From Cyanobium sp. Cruz-8D1 (GTDB lineage Bacteria > Cyanobacteriota > Cyanobacteriia > PCC-6307 > Cyanobiaceae): a stretch of 64,000 bases of DNA. The position numbers were made by a program, and so were the translations under genes. Of this stretch, positions 42,349-51,670 are shown in pieces. Each line of letters begins with the position of its first letter. Within the stretch, counting starts at the first letter, position 1. The stretch is taken from the NCBI RefSeq assembly GCF_024345975.1, contig NZ_JAGQCD010000003.1, positions 1 to 64,000 on the forward strand. The letters run 5' to 3'. The notes under the pieces are model-generated. The model did not search any database, had not been told where the DNA came from, and saw nothing but the letters and a program-made list of their open reading frames with translations.

Positions 42349-45152
42349 GCGTCGTCGCCCAACCGGGTCTGGGCGTTGTCGATGTACATGAGGAGCTTCT
42401 CGTCCTCCTGCAGCACCGCCTCTGGGAGCTTGGCCGCCACCTTGACGATGGTGGCGTAATCCCGCTCCTGCCAGCAGGCCTTGAAGCCGGCCCGCACGGC
42501 TTCCGTGCGGAACTGCTTGATGCGGCGCTGACTGCTCTCTTTGATTTCTTCGAACTCCTTGAGCAGGGCGCGTTCGCGGATCTGATCGAGATCGGCCTGC
42601 TTGTTGGGATCTGGAACGTACCAGCGGTCTCGGGCCTTCTCGATGAGTCTGGAATCTTCTTTGTCGAGATTCCGGTGATCTTTGAAGTTGGTGGAGAGAT
42701 AGCTGTGGATCTGGCTCGGCACTGGGCCGCGTCCGTCGTAATGCAGAAAGTTCTGCTCAAGGATCACCTTGAGCTCTACGGTCTGCTCGTGCTTGGCCCA
42801 GGCCTGAAGCTCGCGCATGAATTGCGGTTGCAGATCCTGGAAGCTCTGCGGCTTGTCCTGCAGCTGCTGCCGGATCCACTGAATCGCACTGTGCTCATCG
42901 TTGACAAAGAAGCTGAGCTGGCGCAGCTGTGTAGCGGTGGTGCGTTTGCGGTCGTATTCCGTGACCTGATCTGGCAGGAAGTACATGCCATCTCTTTCAG
43001 GGAAGCGTTGCTGAAGACCCTGCAGAAACTCCGGACCAGAAAGAGGCACGCTGATGCCGTGCTGGACATGGAAGGCGATCATGCGATCCAGCAACATTTG
43101 AGGCGTTCGCTCAACCACAAGTTCGACTTCATTGGAACGACCAACGAACACTGGAACGTTATGAAGATGCTCGCGTACGAAGGCCCAAGCCCCATCAGCA
43201 GATGATTGTCCGATCTCGAAGCGTTGCCGCAGAGCTTCAGTAGGCTTGTAGGCGGATATCACCAGATCCTGCTTCACTGCAGAGCTTGTGACCTGCCGAT
43301 AGGATCCTTGTTGCTTGTCAAGCGTCCGCACGTCGGCAACTACAAACCCTGCTGCACCCATTGCCTCCTGAATGGCTCGCCAAATCCCGTTACTCGAGTT
43401 ACTAAAAACAACTGTCATCCAGCGACCTGGCTTCAGGACCCTGCCGTACTCCTCAAAGCAGCGACGCATAAGCGCTTGATAATCCGGCACTTTCTTTTGC
43501 TTGGCTTGGTCAACAATTGCTTCGCTGCCAGCAAAGGTAGTCACTCCATGCCAGGATTCAACAAGAAAGTTGAGATCCGCGTAGTATATATTTTCCCCGA
43601 ACGGTGGATCCGTAAAGATATAGTCTACTGAATTATTCTTGATGCCGATTGCGGCACAGGTTCCCGTTTGAACCATGGCTGCCCCTGAAGCAACTGGAGT
43701 CGGGGCAAAGCATTTAACAATTCGATCAACCTTGGTATTTCGCTTATGCTCATCAGCAAGTATGTACCATGGGCTTAATTCGGCGGTCTGCGACGCGACA
43801 TAATACACCCCGGTGAGACTTTGCCCAACCTGTGAATATCCTGTAGGCCTGTATCGGTTTAGCACCGACATCGACCATATCGCCTGTTCGGCAAACCACA
43901 GAAGCGCCCTGCGAGTACCTAGGTCCCTGACCTCATTCGCCTTTCTCCAAACCGCAGCCAAAGAATGAATGGCACGAGGGAGAAATAGGTGATGAGTTCT
44001 GGTAAACCCCTTCGGCTGCAATCGCGAACCGTGATACATCTCCCCAATTGGGAAAGGCAGGCTAGCAACATCAGGTGGATATGCTAGGGCATCAATTCTC
44101 GCGAGAATACCAAGATCGGCCTCGGTTACTGGCCTCTCACAAGTTCTCGCGCCAATATTATAGTTTATAAATACAGGCTTGAGGGCGATCCTCTTCCAAG
44201 TCTCTTTTGTGACGGGATCAACGCGAGTCTCGAAAGTTCGCTCGAGCTTGTCCTTGTTAAGATGAGAGCTGCAATGCGGACAAGGAAAGGAGTCCCGCGT
44301 CTTTTTGGTAGCCAGGTCGAGAGCTTCTTCGATAAAGTTTACCTCTCCAGCGCACTCAGGACATGTAAAGACCTCGCTCCACACCGTGAAGTTAATCCTT
44401 CCCTTGGCATTGCTTTCCGAGTGAGGCACGTCATACATCCAGCCAAGATCAGAATCAACCTCATCCAGAATCCGTTGAGCTTCTCTCTCAAAAGCTGCCG
44501 GATCAAAGGGAAGATTGTACCCGGCCGAGATGAAAGATGCTGCCGGTCCAAGGTCATTTAGGACTACTCGTCGTACGCCCCATTCGGGCGGTTCATGGCC
44601 TTCCACTTGCCAAAGCGCCTCAAGTTCCTGGCGGTACGCCAGGGGGGCAGTCCCACACCACTGAGCCGCAAGACCTGTCATCCCTGATCCACAAAAACCA
44701 TCCAGGACGATGTCCCCAGGCTTGGTGTAGTGCAAGATCGAGGGGACGATCGCTAAGTGGGGAACCTTGGTGTGATAACCGTGTGCCTTGTAGAGCTGAT
44801 TAGTTTTCCCGACACTCACATCAACGGCGAATGGCTCCCGCTCATAGACCTCATCCGGGTCATATGGCTTGCCATTGCAGCGGACAAAGTCTTCCAGGAA
44901 GGGATTTGGGCAGGCGGTGTAATACGGCGGATCCGACATCCGCAGGATTGCTTCATCGCTGCCTTGAGGGAAGCCCGGTGTTTTACGAAACTCCGGGTCC
45001 TGCAGCTTGTCCTTCAGAAGCGCCAGGAAGTGTTCCCGCCGCGCCTGATCGTTCTCGAAGGTGAGGCCGAGGCATTCCACCGGACCGCTTTGCCCTCTCT
45101 CTTGCTGAAGCTCCAGGGTGCCTTGCTGTTCCTGTTCTGTGGTGCTTGGCAT
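42345..45152 (-). CDS. pglX: BREX DNA methyltransferase PglXI (adenine-type)
   Basis: A 935-residue methyltransferase. Motif IV-like SDPPYYTACPNPF is at about 73-85, motif I DGFCGSGMTG at about 151-160, zinc-type cysteines CPEC and CPHC near 270-300, and a second TDPPFGENIYYADLN near 515-530. This double-DPPY, zinc-containing layout is the DUF1156-type PglXI of type 3 BREX, which marks host DNA. The middle of the gene (about 43,200-44,900) is visibly AT-richer than both ends, a sign of recombination in the central part. Confidence 0.85.
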   Translation of the reverse strand: MPSTTEQEQQGTLELQQERGQSGPVECLGLTFENDQARREHFLALLKDKLQDPEFRKTPGFPQGSDEAILRMSDPPYYTACPNPFLEDFVRCNGKPYDPDEVYEREPFAVDVSVGKTNQLYKAHGYHTKVPHLAIVPSILHYTKPGDIVLDGFCGSGMTGLAAQWCGTAPLAYRQELEALWQVEGHEPPEWGVRRVVLNDLGPAASFISAGYNLPFDPAAFEREAQRILDEVDSDLGWMYDVPHSESNAKGRINFTVWSEVFTCPECAGEVNFIEEALDLATKKTRDSFPCPHCSSHLNKDKLERTFETRVDPVTKETWKRIALKPVFINYNIGARTCERPVTEADLGILARIDALAYPPDVASLPFPIGEMYHGSRLQPKGFTRTHHLFLPRAIHSLAAVWRKANEVRDLGTRRALLWFAEQAIWSMSVLNRYRPTGYSQVGQSLTGVYYVASQTAELSPWYILADEHKRNTKVDRIVKCFAPTPVASGAAMVQTGTCAAIGIKNNSVDYIFTDPPFGENIYYADLNFLVESWHGVTTFAGSEAIVDQAKQKKVPDYQALMRRCFEEYGRVLKPGRWMTVVFSNSSNGIWRAIQEAMGAAGFVVADVRTLDKQQGSYRQVTSSAVKQDLVISAYKPTEALRQRFEIGQSSADGAWAFVREHLHNVPVFVGRSNEVELVVERTPQMLLDRMIAFHVQHGISVPLSGPEFLQGLQQRFPERDGMYFLPDQVTEYDRKRTTATQLRQLSFFVNDEHSAIQWIRQQLQDKPQSFQDLQPQFMRELQAWAKHEQTVELKVILEQNFLHYDGRGPVPSQIHSYLSTNFKDHRNLDKEDSRLIEKARDRWYVPDPNKQADLDQIRERALLKEFEEIKESSQRRIKQFRTEAVRAGFKACWQERDYATIVKVAAKLPEAVLQEDEKLLMYIDNAQTRLGDDA

Positions 45153-45387
45153 GGCTGCAGTGTTGAAAGCGGTGGGTTGTCGGCTTGGCTGGATGACCAG
45201 AGGCGTGTGTTCAGACGTGGCCTTGAGCTGGTGAAGTGCCTCGTCGCAGGTGGCTCATTGGCGCTGCTCCACTTGCTCGGTGACATGCGCGGTCACATGG
45301 CCGGTGACTTGCTCGGTCACTCAGGCTGAGGGCCCAGCCTGCTTTGCAGCTGCCCTGGCTGATATGTGTAGTCGGTACTGGCATCAC
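45153..45387. other. Gap inside BREX operon with 12-bp CGGTNAC repeats
   Basis: This is the only sizeable gap inside the operon. At about 45,269-45,320 four 12-bp units alternate CGGTGAC and CGGTCAC. On the minus strand they can be read as a 21-codon frame (GTG at 45320 to a stop at 45255) giving VTEQVTGHVTAHVTEQVEQR plus one residue. It could be a regulatory repeat or a mini-peptide. Confidence 0.4.
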
Positions 45388-48300
45388 CTACTCCAGAACC
45401 AGACGGACCTTGGCCTTGTCCTTGCCCTTGGTGCGCTCGTTCAGGTAGTCGGCAAAACGGTCCTTCAGCTCGTCGAGGGTGCAGGGCAGCCCGCCCGAGG
45501 TCAGAGCCGAGCGCAGTTGGTCCTCTGTGAGCACCACCTTCTCCAGGCCCTGGAGCACCTCCTGAAGGGCCTTCAGTAGGGCCGGTTCAATCGGCTCCGG
45601 TAGTTCGCGGCTCGCGATAAGTTGCTTCAACGCTGCCTTACCGCTGCTGTCGGTGACGAGCTGCACGTTGTCGCTCACCGTTGGGTCTTCCAGGTTGCTG
45701 AGCAGCCGCTGGCACCAGTCGGCCCCCAGGCTGTCGAGCCGTTCATCCAGTGAGCTGATGAGCTGCGTTGGCTTGGTGGTCGCCGCCGCGGGCTCTTCCG
45801 CTGGGCGGAACTGGCAGTGTGGGCAGACGGGGCTTTGCTCCAGATCGGGACGTCCCAGGCTGAAGCAGGTCTTGAGACCGAACAACCTGTTCTGGAAGTC
45901 CTGCAGCTGTTGGGCGGGCATCATCTCGACCTTGGCCAGCTGCTGCAGCTGCTTCAGGCGCGGGTCCTGGGTGAGCCGCACCTTGCGCTGATCATCGGCT
46001 TGGTTCAGGCGAGCCTTGGCGTGACGGTCGAGGTAGTTGTCCTGATAGGTGGCTTTCAGCTGGGCCAGGCTCTGGCCGAGCTGGCGTTGGAAGTTGGCAT
46101 CGGCGCGGTGCTTGGGGCTGGTGATCTTGGCCAGAAACTCACGTTTCTGGACGGCAACACCCTGAACCCAGGCGTCATCAGAAGGGAGCACCGCCTCAGC
46201 CGTGCCCAGGTAAGCAGTCAGCGGGCCCACATGCTGCACAAGGCTGAGCAGCTCACCGACCTCGCGGACCAAGGCCAACGGCTGCTTCTGGCCGGTGATG
46301 ACCTCAGCGGTATGCGGGAAGTTCTTCAGCTTGCCGGCGGAGTTGAAGGGCTGCAGTGACTCGAGAAACTTCTGGAGGTTCTGCAGCGCCGCCAGCCACT
46401 CGCCCTGTTCCTGTTCGGAGAGCAGGGGCCTCCCCCAAAGGGCGAGATCGGCCAGTTGCCCTTGAGCAGTGACGACCTTTTCCACCAAGGAGGCCACCGT
46501 GCTCTGCAGCTGGGCAACCGCCTCGTCCCGCTTCGCTGCGTTGGCGATCAGGCCGGGCGGCAGGTTGATCAGCTCGAACAGCTCCTTGAGCGGCCCCAGG
46601 GGCAGATCCCGGGGGCGCTCCACATGCTTGAACTGCAGCAGATCTTTGACGCTGGTCTTGCCAAACAGGTCGATCTCACTGGCATCGATCTTCTTGCCGG
46701 TGATGCTCAGGACCAGGTCACCGCTGTGCACCAGGGCGGCGAGTACCACGACCAGGAACTCCGGCTCCAGCCGGAACCGCGTCCAGTACTCAATTCCCGC
46801 CTCCTCCCCGACCAGCTCTGAACGGTTCAGAACTTGGCCTTCACCTTTGTCGGTGAGCTGTTTCAGCGCCTGCTTGGCGTAGCGCGAATCCCTGGGGCGG
46901 AGCTGGTCACCATCCAGCAGCTCCAAGGCATCGAGCACCGAGGCCCCGAGCTTGCCCTTCACACTGCCCGCGATCCAGCGCAAAGCGTCCTGGGCCGCTT
47001 GCTCCCGGTTGTCGCGGGTGATCGTGGTGGTGAACACCGGGTAATCCGGGCACTGGTTCTCGAAGCAGGCAGAGAGACAGGAGGCAGCGGCTGCATCCAC
47101 CGCATCCTTCACGCCGCCTCGATCGCCTGAGCGGGCCAGACCGCCCTTGAGGCGTTCCCCCAGCAGCTGCGCAGTGCCCTGGTGGGTGACCTCACAGCAG
47201 CTGGACAGGTTCTGCTGCAACCACTGCGTGAGGGAACGCAGCTGCTGCATCGCCTTGTCCTCGTAGATTTTCTTGTTGCTGCCCGAGGCGGTGAGCGCCA
47301 TCTCGCGCGCCCCGGCGTAGAGCTTCACCGCGGAATGGAAGCTGGCGTCATCGCCAGGCTTCAGCCGGAAGAACACTTCATCGGCCTTCCGCTCGTCCTT
47401 GAAGTACGGCGGCTCGTAGGGCTGCAGGAAGTAGAGATAGAAATCCCGGGGCGGCTGAGCAGTGGAGCGCTCATTCGGCGCCCCAAAGAACAAGTAGCCG
47501 CTGCGGCCGGCGCGGTGCTCCCGCCACTCCAGTTCGTGCTCCCAGATGCGATAGCCGCTGACATAAGCCGGCGCGTCCGGTTCTTCGAGAATCACTCGGC
47601 GCAGGGCATCAAAGTAGTATTCATCGAGCTTGCTGTCATCAAGGGTTTCGGCTCTCTTGTCAATCAGCGAGTCGAAGTCGATGTCTTTCTTGAGATCAAG
47701 ATAGTATTGACCATTCTCTGGATTAAACGACAGGAATTGGCCGCTGACCGTTTTCAGGATCTCGCGCAGAACGGTTTCAACGGTTGACTTGAGGAAGTCT
47801 GCGTCCTGTTCCGGAAGTGGAAGCAGCAGGCAGAGATCATCGCGGAGCTCTTCTGCCGTAGCACCCATCGGTGTGAAGATGTCACCGGTTGTCAGCCGAT
47901 GAACGGAGAGGGCATGAATGATCCTCAGGGCAGCTGGCCTGTACTGCGGCCTTGTGAAGGCCTGCTGAATGCGTGCCTCCAGCACGTCACTTTTATCGAT
48001 GACGTCGCGGATGTCCGGGACTGAGCGGAAGGAGGGGTTGTCCTTCAGCGTCTGCCAGTAGGAATCGTAGGCGATCAACCCTGGATCATCACCAGGTACC
48101 TCCTCATCCAAAAGAGAGCGGATGGCCGCACTGAGGGTTTTGAGGACTTCCCGCTTTTCGGCCGCGTAGACCCGCTCAAAGGTGTCGAGATAAGCGGGAT
48201 GAACCGGGTAGAGGCGGACGAATTCCTCCAGCCGCTCATTCATCGTGGCGTACAGCTGGGTAAAGCCCTGCAAGTGCTCACGCACCAAGGCCTGCTGTTT

Positions 48301-49089
48301 GCTGTCCTTCTTCAGTATGCGCTGTGCCACGACGTAGGCCACGTCTTCACGAGCGATGCGCATCTGCTCAAAGCGATCCTTGACGCGCCGCAAGCTGTCG
48401 GCAGCAAACTGGAAGTGGGGATTGTCGAACAGGCTTTCCTGGACCCCGCCGATGAAGCGGAAGCGTGAACCCTTGCAGAACTCCCCGATGGCACGCAGGA
48501 AGTTGAGGTTCCGCATCAGCTCTTGCTCTCGGTTCGAGCGCAGGTAGTCGAGCAGCTCGTCGAGAACAAACAACAGGCCCTTGTCAGGGAAGACCTTGGT
48601 GAACTCCGCCATCATCGCGGCGAAGACCTCCTTGTGGTTTTTGACCTGATCCTCGGGTGGGATCTCGAAATGGACCCCGCGTTCCGCCAATGCTTCCTGA
48701 AGGCTCTCCAGAACAAATTGTCGGAGCGACATTGAGGAGTTGATCTCGGCGCGGATGACGACAAACTGTCCCGCAATCTTCTCCGCCGCCTTGGCGACAG
48801 CAGGGTTTGTCAGCTTCTCTGCCAGTTCAGCCTTCTCGGCTACCGCGGAGATCACCGCTAACTGGTGCGACTTACCTGTTCCGTAGTTGCCGACAACCAG
48901 GAGACCTTTGTTATCCGCAGGCTCCTGGAACTGAAGCTGCTGGAAGATCACACTCTCCAGCTGCTCACCCATGCGATCAGAGATCACAAAGGTCTGCACC
49001 AGCCTGAGCGCTTGGTCATTGCGTTCAGCTTCGTTGAGCTGAACAACCGTTTCGATCGGATCAAACTGAATCAGGTCGGAATATTTCAT
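45388..49089 (-). CDS. brxC: BREX ATPase BrxC (DUF6079/PglY-like)
   Basis: A 1,233-residue AAA+ ATPase. The start MKYSDLIQFDPIETVVQLNE is 5 bp after the brxF stop (an upstream in-frame GTG at 49119 would overlap brxF). Walker A is VGNYGTGKSHQL (about 66-77), Walker B LLFVLDELLDYL, followed by sensor-like RFRFIGGVQESLFD. The later half is helical with a CPHC-type zinc pair near the end (VCPHCQFRPAEEPAA). BrxC is the large core ATPase of BREX. Intact. Confidence 0.9.
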   Translation of the reverse strand: MKYSDLIQFDPIETVVQLNEAERNDQALRLVQTFVISDRMGEQLESVIFQQLQFQEPADNKGLLVVGNYGTGKSHQLAVISAVAEKAELAEKLTNPAVAKAAEKIAGQFVVIRAEINSSMSLRQFVLESLQEALAERGVHFEIPPEDQVKNHKEVFAAMMAEFTKVFPDKGLLFVLDELLDYLRSNREQELMRNLNFLRAIGEFCKGSRFRFIGGVQESLFDNPHFQFAADSLRRVKDRFEQMRIAREDVAYVVAQRILKKDSKQQALVREHLQGFTQLYATMNERLEEFVRLYPVHPAYLDTFERVYAAEKREVLKTLSAAIRSLLDEEVPGDDPGLIAYDSYWQTLKDNPSFRSVPDIRDVIDKSDVLEARIQQAFTRPQYRPAALRIIHALSVHRLTTGDIFTPMGATAEELRDDLCLLLPLPEQDADFLKSTVETVLREILKTVSGQFLSFNPENGQYYLDLKKDIDFDSLIDKRAETLDDSKLDEYYFDALRRVILEEPDAPAYVSGYRIWEHELEWREHRAGRSGYLFFGAPNERSTAQPPRDFYLYFLQPYEPPYFKDERKADEVFFRLKPGDDASFHSAVKLYAGAREMALTASGSNKKIYEDKAMQQLRSLTQWLQQNLSSCCEVTHQGTAQLLGERLKGGLARSGDRGGVKDAVDAAAASCLSACFENQCPDYPVFTTTITRDNREQAAQDALRWIAGSVKGKLGASVLDALELLDGDQLRPRDSRYAKQALKQLTDKGEGQVLNRSELVGEEAGIEYWTRFRLEPEFLVVVLAALVHSGDLVLSITGKKIDASEIDLFGKTSVKDLLQFKHVERPRDLPLGPLKELFELINLPPGLIANAAKRDEAVAQLQSTVASLVEKVVTAQGQLADLALWGRPLLSEQEQGEWLAALQNLQKFLESLQPFNSAGKLKNFPHTAEVITGQKQPLALVREVGELLSLVQHVGPLTAYLGTAEAVLPSDDAWVQGVAVQKREFLAKITSPKHRADANFQRQLGQSLAQLKATYQDNYLDRHAKARLNQADDQRKVRLTQDPRLKQLQQLAKVEMMPAQQLQDFQNRLFGLKTCFSLGRPDLEQSPVCPHCQFRPAEEPAAATTKPTQLISSLDERLDSLGADWCQRLLSNLEDPTVSDNVQLVTDSSGKAALKQLIASRELPEPIEPALLKALQEVLQGLEKVVLTEDQLRSALTSGGLPCTLDELKDRFADYLNERTKGKDKAKVRLVLE

Positions 49090-49093
49090 GTCT

Positions 49094-49582
49094 TCATGCT
49101 CCTGCGAGGCAGTGACCATTGGCGGTCACGATCTGAACATCCTTGACATCGAGGCGTCGATACTCTGGGTGGTCAGGCGAGCCGTAGATGAGTTTCCCAG
49201 CGACGACCTCCCCTTGCCAGGCTGCGATGACGGTGTGATTCCTAGATGCTCGTTGGAGCGCCAGCATCGGCTCTTGCTGCAGGGCAGGGTGAAAGAGCAG
49301 GCCAATATTGTCCAGCATGGTTACCGTTTGATTGCCCTGCTCTTCGATTAAGTCCCTGACAATGTCTGCTGTGCGCAGTCGTCTTTGTTTGCTTGTGAGA
49401 TCCAGCAGGCGCTCGGAAAGAACTTTGTTGAGGTTCAGCAGGCTCCAACCCCTGGCTACTTGGAGCTCGTTGAAAGCGATGGTTTTTCCACTCCCTGGGG
49501 GACCGGCTACCACGACCAAGCGGTAGAAGCTCTTTGCTGCCAGCTCAGCCTGCTCAGCGATGGCACGGGCCAGGTCTCTCAT
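49094..49582 (-). CDS. brxF: BREX small ATPase BrxF
   Basis: A 162-residue P-loop protein: VVVAGPPGSGKTIAFNEL (about residues 24-41), later TVTMLDNIGLLFHPAL (Walker B-like) and ASRNHTVIAAWQGEVVAG (sensor). BrxF marks type 3 BREX and is the first gene of the operon. The start ATG 49582 has an AT-poor upstream region; the promoter should lie in 49583-49708 but no clear -10/-35 pair is seen. Confidence 0.8.
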   Translation of the reverse strand: MRDLARAIAEQAELAAKSFYRLVVVAGPPGSGKTIAFNELQVARGWSLLNLNKVLSERLLDLTSKQRRLRTADIVRDLIEEQGNQTVTMLDNIGLLFHPALQQEPMLALQRASRNHTVIAAWQGEVVAGKLIYGSPDHPEYRRLDVKDVQIVTANGHCLAGA

Positions 49583-49708
49583 GGGCAGGGTGGTACAGCC
49601 GATCTAGCTGGGGCTCGGGATGAGCGGCTCTTGGTGTAGGCCGCAGCACCCAGTCTGCCGCCAGGGCAGCGCAGGCGCAGCCAGGCTTCTCAAGGGTCTG
49701 CCTGCCAA

Positions 49709-49743
49709 GGCCAAAACTATGCAGCCTGTGCATTGTTTTGGCC
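49709..49743 (-). terminator. Long nested hairpin between TPR gene and BREX operon
   Basis: GGCCAAAAC...GTTTTGGCC (9 bp) encloses ATGCA-GCCTG-TGCAT, giving a nearly uninterrupted 15-bp stem. It begins exactly at the stop codon of the TPR gene read on the minus strand. It likely ends that transcript and so separates it from brxF; an operator role for BREX is an alternative. Confidence 0.6.
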
Positions 49744-50840
49744 TACGAGCTCTGCAACCGCACCGCCTCCTCGTACTCCGCCCCGATCCCCAGCCCTGAG
49801 TCCTCATCGGGCATCAGCCGCTTCATCCCCACGTGGATCAGACAGGCCAGGGCCAGATCGCTCCAGCTGCCGGGGAGGGTCTTGAGGCTGCGGGAGGTGC
49901 CGGGTTCGTTGATCTGCAGACCCCCCTGGCCCACGGCCCCGACCTCGCTGAGCACCGCCAGGAAGCGCTGCTGATCCATCCCCTCAAACAGCCGCAGGGC
50001 CTGGAGGCAGTAGCTCACGGCGTCCTGCCGCAGCCCATCGGGCTGGTCAGCCCGCAGGTCGCGTCTGGCGATGCTGCTGCGCAGGTCCTTGGCTTTGTTG
50101 GCCAGCTCGCCATAGGGCTGGGCCTCGATCACCCGCAGCAGCAACCGATCGGCCTCGTCGCGGTGCTCGTCTGGATCCAGCTCCAGCAAGGCCTGGGCCA
50201 GGTTGAAGGTGGCGATCAGATCGTCCGGTGCCGCCTTCAGTGCCTGGCGGAAGCGCTCCACCGCTGCCGCATAGGCCCCGGCGATCACTAGCAGGCTGCC
50301 GAGGCTGCGGAGGGCAAAGCTGTTGCCTGGCTCCACCTCGATCGCTGCCTCCAGGGCCTGGCGGGCTTCTGCCTTGTCACCCAGCCGCATGGCGGCCAGT
50401 GCCAGGGCCACCTGGGCATTGGCCTGGGCGTGGGCATCGGGGGCATTGGCGACCACCGCCCGGCGCAGCAGCAGACGGGCCTCCTCCAGCCGGCCTTCTT
50501 CGCTGGCGAGGACGCCCAGGTTGTAAAGGGCCTCCGGGTGTTCGGGCTGCAGCTGGAGCAGGGTTTCCAGCAGCGGCCGGGCCTCATCGAACCGGCGCTG
50601 CTGCAGGAGCGGGCCGATGGTGGCCATCGCCGGTGCTTCAGGCGCTGCCGGCTCCCAGGCCACCTCGATGCGGCCGGCGGCGAACACCACCGACAGCTGA
50701 CCGCCCATCGACGCATACGACTTCTTGAAGTAGTCGGTCACCGCCCGGTGGAAGGCCTCGCTGCCAGGCGTGCGGCTGCCCTCGGGCAGCAGGGAGGCAT
50801 CAAAGCTGGCCTCTTCGATCGAGAACGCCGTGCCTTCCAT
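49743..50840 (-). CDS. Tetratricopeptide-repeat protein
   Basis: A 365-residue protein. After a 90-residue N-terminal part (FHRAVTDYFKKSYASMGGQL) there are several TPR units: LLQQRRFDEARPLLETLLQL, EALYNLGVLASEEGRLEEAR, ALRSLGSLLVIAGAYAAAVE, LIATFNLAQALLELDPDEH. The C-terminus is not TPR (SWSDLALACLIHVGMKRLMP). ATG 50840 overlaps the preceding stop. TPRs mediate protein assembly. The partner gene at 50840-51604 is the obvious candidate. Confidence 0.75.
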   Translation of the reverse strand: MEGTAFSIEEASFDASLLPEGSRTPGSEAFHRAVTDYFKKSYASMGGQLSVVFAAGRIEVAWEPAAPEAPAMATIGPLLQQRRFDEARPLLETLLQLQPEHPEALYNLGVLASEEGRLEEARLLLRRAVVANAPDAHAQANAQVALALAAMRLGDKAEARQALEAAIEVEPGNSFALRSLGSLLVIAGAYAAAVERFRQALKAAPDDLIATFNLAQALLELDPDEHRDEADRLLLRVIEAQPYGELANKAKDLRSSIARRDLRADQPDGLRQDAVSYCLQALRLFEGMDQQRFLAVLSEVGAVGQGGLQINEPGTSRSLKTLPGSWSDLALACLIHVGMKRLMPDEDSGLGIGAEYEEAVRLQSS

Positions 50841-51604
50841 CAGGGCGTCTTCCAGACGTACCAACGCGAGAGGCCCAGCTTCTCGGCCCAGCCATCAACG
50901 ATCTCCCGGTCCGGATCGGCAGTGGTGGGCTCGGCGCGGGTGATGGCGATCAGCTCCTTGGCCAGGGCCTCAAACCCTGCTGCCTGGTACGGGATCGCCA
51001 GGGGAGGGATACCCACCAGCTCGGCGGCCTGGAAGGCATAGGCGGCGTTCATCGCCCGGCTGGCCTTCACCACATCGGCGGGGCTCATTTTGTCGACCTC
51101 GGCATTGAGGCAGGGCACATTGCCCTGCACCTGGCTCTGCAGCACCGCCGCCTGCAGGCCCCGCAGTTCCGGCACCTGCTCGAACAGCCAGCGATCAGCC
51201 CACAACCCTGGGCCCATCGAGCGCAGTTGCACCATCAGCCCGTCGTAGAAGCGCAGCCCTGCCTGCCGGGCCTGGGCCAGGCCAAGGCGGCCCTTGAACA
51301 GCTTCTCCACCTGCGCGACCACCTTCTCCCTGGCCTCGCGCTTCTCGGTGAGGTTCACCCGCTGCTCGGGGGGCACCTGCACGATCCGCAGCAGCAGGGC
51401 GGCCTCAAAGGCCACGTGGTAGCTGCTTGCCTCGTCGGCATCGCGATAGGCGATCACGTGCGCCTGGTGCTCTGGCGTCGCCGGCCGCAGGGTGGCCAGG
51501 GTGCTGAGGTCGCTCTGCTGGGCCACTGCCACCGGCAGTCCGCTGGTCTCCTCCACCTGCTTGAGCAGACGGTTCACAGCCGGCAGGAGCGCATGGGCTG
51601 GCAT
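50840..51604 (-). CDS. Hypothetical partner of the TPR protein
   Basis: A 254-residue protein: MPAHALLPAVNRLLKQVEET, HVIAYRDADEASSYHVAFEA, SMGPGLWADRWLFEQVPELR. A segment ASSYHVAFEAALLLRIVQVP suggests a helical enzyme-like core, but no active-site motif is clear. It is translationally coupled to the TPR gene (1-base overlap), so they likely form a complex. Unknown family. Confidence 0.6.
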   Translation of the reverse strand: MPAHALLPAVNRLLKQVEETSGLPVAVAQQSDLSTLATLRPATPEHQAHVIAYRDADEASSYHVAFEAALLLRIVQVPPEQRVNLTEKREAREKVVAQVEKLFKGRLGLAQARQAGLRFYDGLMVQLRSMGPGLWADRWLFEQVPELRGLQAAVLQSQVQGNVPCLNAEVDKMSPADVVKASRAMNAAYAFQAAELVGIPPLAIPYQAAGFEALAKELIAITRAEPTTADPDREIVDGWAEKLGLSRWYVWKTP

Positions 51605-51670
51605 CGCCGGGCCGAGGGGAGAGCAGGGCCCCCACGGTATCGGCGCCAGCGGGGCAGGGCCCCAGACCCC

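Noticed and set aside
45269-45320. CRISPR-like repeats
   Set aside because: Units are 12 bp with no spacers of constant length and number only four. No CRISPR array or cas gene was found anywhere in the window.
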